Part shown: positions 41,647-48,556 of the stretch, piece after piece | Layout of the letters: every line of letters starts with the position of its first letter | Position numbering within the stretch: position 1 is the stretch's first letter | The notes under the pieces: model-generated | What the model was told of the DNA's origin: nothing | Seen by the model: the letters and a program-made list of their open reading frames with translations, nothing else | Database searches by the model: none | NCBI GenBank assembly: GCA_035310145.1 | Contig: DATGEL010000054.1 | Location: forward strand, 25,684 to 89,683 | Direction of reading: 5' to 3' | Source of the DNA: Dehalococcoidia bacterium | Lineage (GTDB): Bacteria > Chloroflexota > Dehalococcoidia > CAUJGQ01 | DNA: 64,000 nucleotides | Program-made: the position numbers and the translations under genes

Positions 41647-42069
41647 ATGGACGCTGCCCAGTCCCTGGCCCAGGCCGCTCTCTTCCGAGGCATGAGCGAT
41701 GAGTATCTGCAGCGGCTCGCCCGCGCCGGCCGCGAGCGGAACTATGCGCCCGGCGAGGTGATCCTGCGCGAGGGCGATCCGGGCATCGCCTTTTTCGTGA
41801 TTGACCGCGGGCACTGCGAGGTGCTGCGCGGCACCGGGCCCGACCAGCAGGTGATCAACCAGCTCAAGCCCGGCGATACCTTCGGCGAGATGGCGCTGCT
41901 CAACGACCTGCCGCGCATGGCGACGGTGCGCGCCGTGGACAGCGTGAGCTGTTTGGCGCTGCTGCGGCTCGACTTGTTGGACGCGCTGCGCGACCAGCCG
42001 GAGATCGCCATCCATATGCTGAAGACGCTCTCGCAACTGCTGCGCCGCGCCGAAGAGCGCGCCACGTAG
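41647..42069 (+). CDS. Cyclic nucleotide-binding domain protein without HTH
   Basis: A 140-residue stand-alone cNMP-binding domain: LFRGMSDEYLQRLARAGRER, YAPGEVILREGDPGIAFFVI, and the phosphate-binding cassette KPGDTFGEMALLNDLPRMAT. The Arg and Glu of the cassette (FGEMALL..LPRMAT) are present. It lacks the C-terminal HTH of CRP, so it cannot be a classical regulator and must act through a partner. AGGAGG is placed six bases before the ATG and a TTGACA promoter is immediately upstream. Confidence 0.88.
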   Translation: MDAAQSLAQAALFRGMSDEYLQRLARAGRERNYAPGEVILREGDPGIAFFVIDRGHCEVLRGTGPDQQVINQLKPGDTFGEMALLNDLPRMATVRAVDSVSCLALLRLDLLDALRDQPEIAIHMLKTLSQLLRRAEERAT

Positions 42070-42093
42070 CGGCCAGCGCATCGCCGCCCCCGT

Positions 42094-42816
42094 TCAGTGC
42101 AGCTTCGCCGCCTGCGTGACCGCCATCTGGCGCACGGCGTCCTGCGTGGGCGCGCCGCCCGAGCCGTTGACGATCAGGATCGCCGTCGCCGCGCCCACGC
42201 GCAGGCCGACGATGTAGAAGTCCTGATCGGGCGCGCCGCCGGCCGCCGCGGCGACGTGAATGTGCTGCGCCGAGACTTCATCACCAATCGCTCCCAGGTC
42301 CGCGGGCGAGGTGTCTACTTTCACGGCGCCCGGCTGCTGGGCGCCGCTCGCCACGGCATTCAGCGTGGTCGCCAGGCCCGCATGGGCGCTGTCGGCGTCG
42401 CGCCACTGCGAGAGCACTTCGAGCAGCCCTGCCGTCGTGGCCTGGCCCACCGCCGAAGTTTGTGGCCCTGCCCACTGCACCACGACGCCTGTCGTGCGGC
42501 CGCCGTCGTTGAGTTGCTGCTCGAAGCTGGCCGGATCCGCCTGCGCGGCGGCGTAATCGTGGTTGCTAAATGGCCGCTTGGCGTTGAGCTGCAGGCCGGG
42601 CGGCACTTCGCTCTGGATGAGCGCCGCCGCGGTCAGCCGATCTGCTGCCGGTCCGGCGTTGCTGGCGACGGGCGACGCCACAACGGCCGCCGTCACCGCC
42701 GTCGTGGTGACCGTCCCGGCTGCCGGTGTCTTTGCCTGATTGGCGCCGCCGGAACACCCGGCGATCAAAGCAGCGAATATGAGCAGCAAGACTCCGCCTG
42801 TCAGCGCACCCCTCAC
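42094..42816 (-). CDS. Putative lipoprotein, function unknown
   Basis: A protein of about 240 residues with a lipoprotein signal: a basic start, GGVLLLIFAALIAGC with lipobox LIAGC, then Ser/Gly/Thr-rich linker. The mature part contains LIQSEVPPGLQLNAKRPFSN, a module often seen in Actinobacteria/Chloroflexota lipoproteins, and VVVQWAGPQ, LQVLSQWRDADSAHAGL-like helices. No enzyme motif is seen. The GTG at 42816 has better spacing to the GAGGAG site than the GTG two codons upstream at 42822. It converges on the cNMP-binding gene. Confidence 0.7.
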   Translation of the reverse strand: MRGALTGGVLLLIFAALIAGCSGGANQAKTPAAGTVTTTAVTAAVVASPVASNAGPAADRLTAAALIQSEVPPGLQLNAKRPFSNHDYAAAQADPASFEQQLNDGGRTTGVVVQWAGPQTSAVGQATTAGLLEVLSQWRDADSAHAGLATTLNAVASGAQQPGAVKVDTSPADLGAIGDEVSAQHIHVAAAAGGAPDQDFYIVGLRVGAATAILIVNGSGGAPTQDAVRQMAVTQAAKLH

Positions 42817-42976
42817 CCTCACCTCCTCAAAAAATGCGACGCACGCGGCACGGCAACTGATCGCGGGCCGCTCCGCGCAGGCTAGACGACCGTGCGCTCA
42901 CGATCCAGCCGTGTTCTGAACCAGGAGCGGTGAGACCGAGACGGCGGCGTGGCGTTCAGGGGCCGCGGCTGTGATC

Positions 42977-43005
42977 TTGCCCGATCGCGGCGGCTTGTCG
43001 ATAAT
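42977..43005 (+). promoter_or_regulatory. Promoter of tRNA-Phe
   Basis: TTGCCC (42977-42982), a 17-base spacer and GATAAT (43000-43005), 27 bases before the first tRNA base. Confidence 0.65.
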
Positions 43006-43032
43006 GACGGAGTGCCCCGGCCGGGAGCACAG

Positions 43033-43105
43033 GCCAGGGTAGCTCAGTCGGTAGAGCATGCGACTGAAAATCGCAGTGTCGGCAGTTCGATTCTGCCCCC
43101 TGGCA
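43033..43105 (+). tRNA. tRNA-Phe (GAA)
   Basis: A complete cloverleaf of 73 bases: acceptor GCCAGGG with CCCTGGC, D arm GCTC/GAGC, anticodon stem TGCGA/TCGCA around the loop CTGAAAA (anticodon GAA at 43066-43068), variable loop GTGTC, T arm GGCAG/CTGCC with TTCGATT, and discriminator A at 43105. The CC at 43106-43107 is followed by G, so the final A of CCA is not encoded. The 3' half, from inside the anticodon stem onward, is the attachment site of the integrated element. Confidence 0.97.
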
Positions 43106-43109
43106 CCGA
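43063..43109 (+). repeat. attL: tRNA-Phe 3' half
   Basis: The 47 bases from position 31 of the tRNA to four bases past its end are repeated exactly at 52638-52684. The base before differs (G versus A), which marks the left limit of identity. Confidence 0.9.
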
Positions 43110-43165
43110 GTAGCAGGCGTGAAATCGGTCCACGCGCCCCTCTTTGACAGTGTGGCGACCGGGTT

Positions 43166-43199
43166 TGACAGCAACGCTGACAGCAACGCTGACAGCAAC
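43166..43199 (+). repeat. Three 12-bp-spaced repeats, probable integrase arm sites
   Basis: TGACAGCAAC occurs at 43166, 43178 and 43190 with a 12-base period, between attL and the integrase stop. Matching pairs lie by attR (52533-52555) and, in degenerate form, beyond it (52740-52761). Position and spacing fit arm-type binding sites of a tyrosine integrase. Confidence 0.65.
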
Positions 43200-43214
43200 C
43201 CGGCTTCCGTCCCC

Positions 43215-44378
43215 CTACGAACCGAAGAGCCGGTCTAACCGCTCTGCCACGGCACGCTGGAAGCCCGGCAGCACATGGCCGTACACGTCCAGCGTCATCG
43301 CCGCGGCCGCGTGGCCCAGCCGCTCCTGCACCGCCTTCACGTTCTCGCCGTCCGCCAGCAGGATCGTGGCCGCCGTGTGTCGGAGATCGTGGAAACGGAT
43401 GCGCGGCAGCCCTGCCTGCTCAAGCAGGGGCCAGAACGAGCGGCGCAGAATATTGCCGCGCTCGATCGGCGTGCCGATGGCCGTGGTGAAGATCAGGTCG
43501 GTGTCCTGCCACGCGGGGCCGGCCGCAAGACGTTCCTCGGTCTGGTGTGTGCGGCGGCGGCGCAGCGCCGCGACGGCCCGCGCAGGCAGCCCCAGCGTTC
43601 GGCGCCCGCGCGCCGTCTTCGGCTCGCTCGTGATCCACTCGCCCTTCGCCCGTTGGAGCTGTTGGCGCACCGTCAGTTCGCCGCGATCGAGATCGACATC
43701 TGCCCAGCGCAAGCCCAGCAGCTCGCCGGCGCGCAGCCCGCTGAGCAGCGCGAGCACATACAAGGCTTCGAGGCGGTCGCTCTTCGCCGCGTCCATGAGC
43801 TGGCGGGCTTCCTCGATGGTGAGCACGCGCGGTTCGAGATGGCTGCTGCGGGGCGGATCAACAAGCTCCGCAACGTTGCGCGCCACCAAGCCCCACCGTG
43901 CGGCGTCGGCGAGCGCCCGATGCAGGACGGCGTGGCAGAGCCTTACGGTGCGAGCGGCGAGGCCGCCGTTCTGAAGTGTGGCGTAGCAGCGCGAAAGGTC
44001 CACCGGGGTGAGCCGGGCGAGGCGCAGGGTGCCGAGCTGCGGCGTCAGGTGGCGTCTGATCACCACTTCATAGCCGGTGTAGGTGCTGCGCCGCACCCGC
44101 GGCCGGGCGGTGTGTTCCAACCAGCCGGCCAGGAACGCCGCCACGGCGGTCTTCTCTTGCGGAACCGGCACGTTCTCGGCCTTCGCCCGTAACAACGCGA
44201 GGCGCTTGGCGGCTACGTCTTGCCGTGTCTTGCCATACACGTCCTTGCGGCGGTCACCGGCAAGGATGACGCTGCCGACCCAGCGGCCATCCTTGCGCTG
44301 GAAGATGCTGCCTTCGCCGTTCGCGTTCTTGCCCTCAATGGCGACGCTGCCATCGGGCCGGACACTGCGTTTGCCCAT
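43215..44378 (-). CDS. int: Site-specific tyrosine integrase
   Basis: A 387-residue phage-type integrase. The N-terminal arm-binding domain (GEGSIFQRKDGRWVGSVIL) is followed by a SAM-like core-binding domain (AAFLAGWLEHTARPRVRRST) and the catalytic domain: Arg in LLSGLRAGELLGLRW, Lys-containing hairpin, HDLRHTAATILLADG, LGHAAAAMTLDVYGHVL with the last His and the nucleophile Tyr366. All catalytic residues are present. It abuts attL and points towards the tRNA, the common layout. The stretch encoding the Tyr region is identical for 44 bp with the integrase relic at 52825-52868. Confidence 0.95.
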   Translation of the reverse strand: MGKRSVRPDGSVAIEGKNANGEGSIFQRKDGRWVGSVILAGDRRKDVYGKTRQDVAAKRLALLRAKAENVPVPQEKTAVAAFLAGWLEHTARPRVRRSTYTGYEVVIRRHLTPQLGTLRLARLTPVDLSRCYATLQNGGLAARTVRLCHAVLHRALADAARWGLVARNVAELVDPPRSSHLEPRVLTIEEARQLMDAAKSDRLEALYVLALLSGLRAGELLGLRWADVDLDRGELTVRQQLQRAKGEWITSEPKTARGRRTLGLPARAVAALRRRRTHQTEERLAAGPAWQDTDLIFTTAIGTPIERGNILRRSFWPLLEQAGLPRIRFHDLRHTAATILLADGENVKAVQERLGHAAAAMTLDVYGHVLPGFQRAVAERLDRLFGS

Positions 44379-44384
44379 CGCGTG

Positions 44385-44689
44385 CTACTCTCCGGGTGCT
44401 GTCCTGACGGCGTTCAAGAACATGGCGACTTCGTTCGGGTACGCCACGCGATACCGTTCCAGCGTAGCCCGGATCGACCCGTCGATCCGGGCTGCAAGCT
44501 CGGCTACGGACGCACGAGGGTGCGCGGCATGGAGTTCCATCGCCGCCGGCAGGAGCACGTCCGCGGCGAACTCCAGAACGGGCAGGGGCAGCACGAAGAG
44601 CCGCCGCAGGATCGCCGCCTCCTCCGCGGGCAGCCGCAGCTCACGCGGGCGCGCCGCCCGGCACGCGATACCCGTCGTGCGGATTCCAT
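44385..44689 (-). pseudogene. Small element gene next to int, probably frameshifted
   Basis: A ribosome site (AAGGAGG) and ATG at 44689 start a frame that soon becomes Arg/Ser/Cys-rich and unconvincing. A neighbouring frame gives a protein-like sequence from about 44650 to the stop at 44385: ELRLPAEEAAILRRLFVLPL, VLEFAADVLLPAAMELHAAH, VAELAARIDGSIRATLERYR and VAMFLNAVRTAPGE. No usual start codon precedes it in that frame. The simplest reading is one gene with a single-base shift, by mutation or sequencing error; I cannot assign a family. The stop is six bases before the integrase start. Confidence 0.4.
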
Positions 44690-44751
44690 AACTGTTCCTC
44701 CTTGTTGTCCGCCGGCCGGCGCCCCTCACTGGCGAAGATGGGCAGCACCGG

Positions 44752-44976
44752 CTACGCGTCCCGCGCCCGCTCGGCCTCCCACGCCTGCTGCTGCTCCCAC
44801 CGCTCCGCCGCGGCCAGCGCCGCCGCCTCGGTGACGTAGCCGGGGGAGAACACGTCGCCCTCGCCCCAATCGACCGGCTCGTAATACCACGCACCCGTGG
44901 TGTCGTCGTGCGCCCGCGGTGAACCCGCTTCGCTGCTGTGGTAGATCCGGAACTGTCCGCTCTGCGTGTACGTCAC
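44752..44976 (-). CDS. Small hypothetical element protein
   Basis: A 74-residue acidic protein beginning VTYTQSGQFRIYHSSEAGSP (GTG start at 44976, with GGGAG upstream) and continuing AWYYEPVDWGEGDVFSPGYV then a helical AALAAAERWEQQQAWEAE end. It looks like a small beta domain followed by one helix. No family is recognised. It is co-directional with the integrase and the SWIM gene and probably in the same transcript. Confidence 0.55.
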   Translation of the reverse strand: MTYTQSGQFRIYHSSEAGSPRAHDDTTGAWYYEPVDWGEGDVFSPGYVTEAAALAAAERWEQQQAWEAERARDA

Positions 44977-45120
44977 GTCTCTGTCTCCCTCTGCGCCGGG
45001 GTTCGCCGCCCGGCTCGGTCTGCGGGGGTACACGTCCGCGCGCGGGGGGTATGTCGTGCAGGGCGGCGGCCGGCCCGTCAGCTCCCGTTGCCTCTGGCCG
45101 GCCGGCGCTCGCTCCTGTGG

Positions 45121-45456
45121 TTACGGCTGCCCGGCACAACGGGCGCACAGCTCGATACGGGCGCCGCCGTCGTAGTGGTTCACGTAGCTCTCGACACCTT
45201 CGGCCGCGCCGCAGTGCCAGCAGGCGACGCCGAAGCGTGCGACGGCGGCCGCGGCATGGTAGCACGAGCCGCGGTACTGGTAGCCCCTGCAGTCGCAGCG
45301 CCAGCCTGAGGGCGTCGGGCGCAGCTCGTACACCTGACCGGGCGCCGTCAGCGACAAGGCGAAGACCCGGCCATCGGTGTAGCGCGTAATCTGCGCCGCG
45401 ACCGGCGTATGACCGCAGCGGCGAGCGGTAGACTGAACCGGGGCGATGGTGGTCAT
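45121..45456 (-). CDS. SWIM-type zinc-finger protein
   Basis: A 111-residue protein with a SWIM motif: WRCDCRGYQYRGSCYHAAAA fits CxCx(n)CxH. A second metal site, CWHCGAAEG with CARCAGQP near the end, forms a zinc ribbon. SWIM domains bind DNA or protein partners. The ATG at 45456 has GGAG seven bases upstream. It is the first gene of the leftward unit served by the promoter at 45520-45548, so it may be expressed with the integrase and might help excision or copy control; this is by position only. Confidence 0.65.
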   Translation of the reverse strand: MTTIAPVQSTARRCGHTPVAAQITRYTDGRVFALSLTAPGQVYELRPTPSGWRCDCRGYQYRGSCYHAAAAVARFGVACWHCGAAEGVESYVNHYDGGARIELCARCAGQP

Positions 45457-45519
45457 TGCACCGTCTCCGCATGGGGCGGCCGCCGTCTCACGCACGGCGC
45501 CGGCCTCCTTGCGCTCTTA

Positions 45520-45548
45520 TTATACAGTAGTTAATGATAGACTACAAA
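45520..45548 (-). promoter_or_regulatory. Strong leftward promoter in the AT-rich centre of the element
   Basis: On the minus strand TTGTAG, a 17-base spacer and a perfect TATAAT. It points at the SWIM gene and onward to int. It shares an AT-rich island (45515-45600) with the rightward HTH gene, whose own -10 may be TACAAT at 45581-45586 followed by AGGAGGT. Confidence 0.75.
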
Positions 45549-45611
45549 TTGTAATGAGATTATGTGCCAATGTTTAGAGTACAATGATTGAAGTTAGGAG
45601 GTCAGGCGAGT

Positions 45612-45836
45612 ATGAATATGGATACGATGGTTGACGAACGCTATCTGACCACGGCAGAGGTCGCCGAGAAGCTCCACGTCACGGAATGGACCGTGCGCCA
45701 GTGGCTCAACGCCGGCAAGCTGCGCGGCTCGCGCCCAGGGGGACGGCGCGCGGGCTGGCGGGTCCGTGAAAGCGACTTCGTGCGCTTCCTCGATCAGACC
45801 GCCAACCGGCCGGAGAGTGAGGAAGGTGCCGAGTGA
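45612..45836 (+). CDS. MerR/excisionase-type HTH regulator
   Basis: A 74-residue winged HTH protein: YLTTAEVAEKLHVTEWTVRQ, then WLNAGKLRGSR and GWRVRESDFVRFLD. The start is ATG 45612, eight bases after AGGAGG. It resembles the protein at 3864-4073 in layout and length. Placed divergently from the leftward operon at a shared AT-rich control region, it is the obvious candidate for the switch regulator of the element. Its stop overlaps the next start (TGATG). Confidence 0.8.
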   Translation: MNMDTMVDERYLTTAEVAEKLHVTEWTVRQWLNAGKLRGSRPGGRRAGWRVRESDFVRFLDQTANRPESEEGAE

Positions 45837-46231
45837 TGGTCACCGCGAAGCCGCTGGCGTGGATGCGCTCTCTGCACCCTCTCCCGGCAATGTTGTTGGT
45901 GCTGCTAGCGGCCGCTTGCGGCTCAGCCACCGCTACGGCGGGGGAGTCGCTGCTCTTCGGCACCGTCTCGGCGCCAGAGTGCAACGGCGGTTATCAGATC
46001 CTCAACGCCACGGTCACGGTGCGGGATGAGCACGACACGATCATCGGCACCGGGACGACTGACGCCACAGACCAAAACAGCTACGCCGACCAGTGCATCG
46101 TCACATTCATGGTCCATCTCTCGCGGCGCGCAAAGTTCTACCAACTCAGTGTCGGCACGCATGGCGGGCCGACCTACCAGCACGATGAACTGAAGGCGCA
46201 AGGCTTTGGCGTGCACTTGTCGTTGAACTGA
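45836..46231 (+). CDS. Element-encoded lipoprotein
   Basis: A 131-residue lipoprotein: after MVTAKPLAWMRSLHP a hydrophobic stretch PAMLLVLLAAACGS contains lipobox LAAAC. The mature part is a small beta-rich domain with FGTVSAPECNGGYQILNATV, DQNSYADQCIVTFMVHL and FYQLSVGTHG; two cysteines may pair. No function is known. A lipoprotein co-expressed with the element regulator could modify the cell surface, for example to exclude phages, but that is speculation from location. Confidence 0.65.
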   Translation: MVTAKPLAWMRSLHPLPAMLLVLLAAACGSATATAGESLLFGTVSAPECNGGYQILNATVTVRDEHDTIIGTGTTDATDQNSYADQCIVTFMVHLSRRAKFYQLSVGTHGGPTYQHDELKAQGFGVHLSLN

Positions 46232-46258
46232 AGGCGGATGGTGACGGAGGCGAGCGCG

Positions 46259-46429
46259 ATGGCAGACACTACCACGTCTGGCTCGGTACCCAAACCGGCT
46301 CAGCCGCCGCGGGGCGCGGCAGCACCAACGAAACGGCGGGTGACATTGTTGCCCCTCAGCGCGTCGGAGGAGCAGATCGCCGCGGCGGTTACATGGCTGA
46401 ACGAGGGCATTACACCCTCATCGTCATAG
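46259..46429 (+). CDS. Small hypothetical element protein
   Basis: A 56-residue protein: a Pro/Ala/Thr-rich half, then RRVTLLPLSASEEQIAAAV and TWLNEGI. The ATG at 46259 has GGAGG eight bases upstream, better than the ATG at 46238. It ends the short rightward unit of three genes and converges on the large leftward operon. Not recognised. Confidence 0.45.
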   Translation: MADTTTSGSVPKPAQPPRGAAAPTKRRVTLLPLSASEEQIAAAVTWLNEGITPSSS

Positions 46430-46512
46430 CCCCCTCGTCCGGCGCATCCGCGGCAGCGCGCCGGGCGCTTCGCCGAGTCCAGCAAACCTTTTCACCGCGC
46501 CGACGTGTGCGG

Positions 46513-46695
46513 CTACTGGTCGGGCGCGTGGCGCTGTGGCGCCTCCCAGCCCAGCAGCGCCGCCCGCCGCTCTCGGATGGCCCGCAGGCGCCTGGCGGCA
46601 GCTTGGTTGCCGACCGCGACCAGCGGTTCGACAACGGCTTCGAGCTGGTCCAGCAACTCCAACTGACGCAGCCGGCGTTCCTCTCGCTCGTTCAT
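46513..46695 (-). CDS. Small coiled-coil element protein
   Basis: A 60-residue charged helical protein (EREERRLRQLELLDQLEAVV; AARRLRAIRERRAALLG). Its ATG overlaps the stop of the upstream gene by four bases (ATGA). It is the last gene of the leftward replication operon. No family recognised; it could be a small DNA-binding or accessory protein. Confidence 0.5.
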   Translation of the reverse strand: MNEREERRLRQLELLDQLEAVVEPLVAVGNQAAARRLRAIRERRAALLGWEAPQRHAPDQ

Positions 46696-47240
46696 GCCGC
46701 CTGCTCCTGATTCTGCTCATCGAACCAGCGCAGTGCCGCTTCGCGCATCTCCTCGGAGGGCGCGCAGGGGCACATCGTGCATTCCCCTTCGGCCGGCGCG
46801 TCGCCAAGCTGACCGAACACCACCCAGCCCTTCGATCGAAAGTCCTCCCCGGCGACGCCGCGCCACAGCACGCAGGGCTGTCGGGGTGGCGGCAGCGGCA
46901 ACACGCCGTGCGCCATCAGGTAAGCGATCAGGAGCGTAACCTGCCGGTCTACGTGCCTGGCCCGCGCTTCCTCCGGAGGGCGGCTCGGCGGCTCGATGCA
47001 GGCTTCCCGTTGATTGAGATACCAGACCACGCCCGCGTCGATCTCCTCGTCCGACCGCTGCATCGGCGGCTTCCACTCACCCTCAAACCCGGCGCAACCG
47101 CTGATGTTCCACGCTGCATAGAGCGACCCGCCGCAGGCCGTCAGCACGCGATGCCACTTCGGTGCTGATGCCACAGCAAGCGCCTGTTGTGTTTTGGCTT
47201 CCAGCTTAGCTAAACGCTGGTTGAGTTGCGCCCGGTTCAT
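46692..47240 (-). CDS. Hypothetical element protein
   Basis: A 182-residue protein with an N-terminal coiled coil (QLNQRLAKLEAKTQQALAVA), a middle part rich in Trp, Cys and Pro (KWHRVLTACGGSLYAAW; DEEIDAGVVWYLNQRE), and a Cys-rich end (GECTMCPCAPSEEMREAALR). The cysteines could bind zinc. It is coupled at both ends by ATGA overlaps to its neighbours in the replication operon. I do not recognise a family. Confidence 0.55.
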   Translation of the reverse strand: MNRAQLNQRLAKLEAKTQQALAVASAPKWHRVLTACGGSLYAAWNISGCAGFEGEWKPPMQRSDEEIDAGVVWYLNQREACIEPPSRPPEEARARHVDRQVTLLIAYLMAHGVLPLPPPRQPCVLWRGVAGEDFRSKGWVVFGQLGDAPAEGECTMCPCAPSEEMREAALRWFDEQNQEQAA

Positions 47241-47638
47241 GCTGCCTCCCTCCGCTCGGCGAGTGCCGTGAGTTGTGCTTCGAGCGCGGCGAGGCGCTCC
47301 GTTAGTTCCTTCGCCTCTCCCAACTCGTAGGCGAAGCGGGAGAGGTCGATCAACCGGCCCGCCAACGTACCAACGACTTCGGCAGCACGCGGCGGGATGC
47401 GGCCAGCTTCCACGTCGTCCATCAAGCGGAGCAGCCGCGCCTGTACCCCGTGCAGGTGCTCAGGCAGATGGCGGCTGGCTCGCGCCGCCGAGCTGCGGCC
47501 GTAACCGCCCCGCTTGCGCGCGGCGGTGCGCTCCACGGCCTTTTGTGGGTCGTGGCCGAAGCAGTAGGTGGAGTCGGGCAGCGGGCGCGCCGGACAGGGC
47601 CGGCCGTCTCGCTTTGCCGCACGGCACGTCTCGCTCAT
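47237..47638 (-). CDS. Small zinc-binding element protein
   Basis: A 133-residue protein. The N terminus SETCRAAKRDGRPCPARPLP followed by YCFGHDP gives a CxxxxxxGxxC...CxxH motif seen in small zinc proteins of mobile elements. A basic linker (RTAARKRGGYGRSSAARASR) leads to a helical half (VQARLLRLMDDVEAGRIPPR; LTERLAALEAQLTALAERRE). A DNA-binding role is plausible. Its stop overlaps the next gene start (ATGA). Confidence 0.55.
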   Translation of the reverse strand: MSETCRAAKRDGRPCPARPLPDSTYCFGHDPQKAVERTAARKRGGYGRSSAARASRHLPEHLHGVQARLLRLMDDVEAGRIPPRAAEVVGTLAGRLIDLSRFAYELGEAKELTERLAALEAQLTALAERREAA

Positions 47639-47680
47639 CCCCCTACCTTCCGCTACCATCACCTACCTCCGGCCCGCCGC

Positions 47681-48130
47681 TTACAGCAGCCTGCCGGCCC
47701 GTTCCTGCCAGTCCGGCCGGACCAGCACGAGCCGCCCGATGCGGTCGCGGATGCGCCCGGCCACCGCCTGCACTGCGCCGGGCCCAACGGCACGCGGCAG
47801 CGGCAGGCGGTCGGTCTCGCAGCGCACCACCACGCCGGTCAGGCCGTCGGCGATGTGCGCGCACGTTTCGGCCAGCTCCGCCGCGAGCTGCTCGGCGCGG
47901 GCCAACCCCGTCAGCACGTCGGCGGCAGCAACGTCGAGCCGCGCCACCGCCAGGCGGCGCCGTTGCTCAGCGTCGCTGTGCTGCCGCTGGGCCTCAGCCT
48001 CTTCGGCCTGGGCGCGCAGATCGGCCGCCGCGGCCTGCTCCACCGCGTCCCGGTCTTCCTGCGCGCCCAGCACCGCGGCGGCGCCCTGCCGCAACTTCTC
48101 GGCCTGCGAGATCAACTCGTTCGCGTCCAT
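47681..48130 (-). CDS. Long-helix element protein
   Basis: A 149-residue protein dominated by one predicted coiled coil (ANELISQAEKLRQGAAAVLG through LRAQAEEAEAQRQHSDAEQR) followed by helices (GLARAEQLAAELAETCAHIA) and a basic end. The ATG at 48130 overlaps the ssb stop (TGATG). It resembles scaffolding or replication accessory proteins only in general form. Confidence 0.5.
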   Translation of the reverse strand: MDANELISQAEKLRQGAAAVLGAQEDRDAVEQAAAADLRAQAEEAEAQRQHSDAEQRRRLAVARLDVAAADVLTGLARAEQLAAELAETCAHIADGLTGVVVRCETDRLPLPRAVGPGAVQAVAGRIRDRIGRLVLVRPDWQERAGRLL

Positions 48131-48537
48131 CACTTCCCTCCCTGGTGTTCTTCGCCCGCCGTCACGGCGGTCCACTCGTCCATCCGGCCATCCGCCGTGC
48201 GCTTCGGAGCGCGCCGGCCGATGGCGCCGAGCGGCTGCACCGTCCACGCCGAGACGGAAAGGCCCGTACGCGGGTTGCCGTCCTGGCCGGTCCAGGTCGA
48301 GAGTTTCAGCTTGCCCTCGACGTAGACCTCGCCCCCCTTCTTCAGCGCCTCGCCGAGCCGCTCGGCGAGGTCTTCCCAGGCCGTGCAGCGCACCCAGGTG
48401 GTCGTGGCTCCGTCGCCGTTGGGGCGGTTCTCGGCCACGGCGACGGAGAAGTTCAGTGCTGCCTTGCCGGCACTGGTGAAGCGCAGCTCGGCGTCAGCAC
48501 CGAGCGTGCCGATGAAGGCGCAGGCAATGCCGTTCAT
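48130..48537 (-). CDS. ssb: Single-stranded DNA-binding protein
   Basis: A 135-residue SSB: AFIGTLGADAELRFTSAGKA, LNFSVAVAENRPNGDG, TWVRCTAWEDLAERLGEALK and GGEVYVEGKLKLSTWTGQDG make up the OB fold. The C-terminal tail ends GEEHQGGK and lacks the acidic DDDIPF tip that recruits host repair and replication proteins. It sits 19 bases after the primase-helicase gene and is part of the element's own replication set. Confidence 0.88.
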   Translation of the reverse strand: MNGIACAFIGTLGADAELRFTSAGKAALNFSVAVAENRPNGDGATTTWVRCTAWEDLAERLGEALKKGGEVYVEGKLKLSTWTGQDGNPRTGLSVSAWTVQPLGAIGRRAPKRTADGRMDEWTAVTAGEEHQGGK

Positions 48538-48556
48538 GGACTCGTCCTACCTTTCG

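Noticed and set aside
43144..43150. TTGACAG as a fourth arm site or a promoter -35
   Set aside because: Only a partial match to the 10-mer, out of register with the other three, and no -10 follows.
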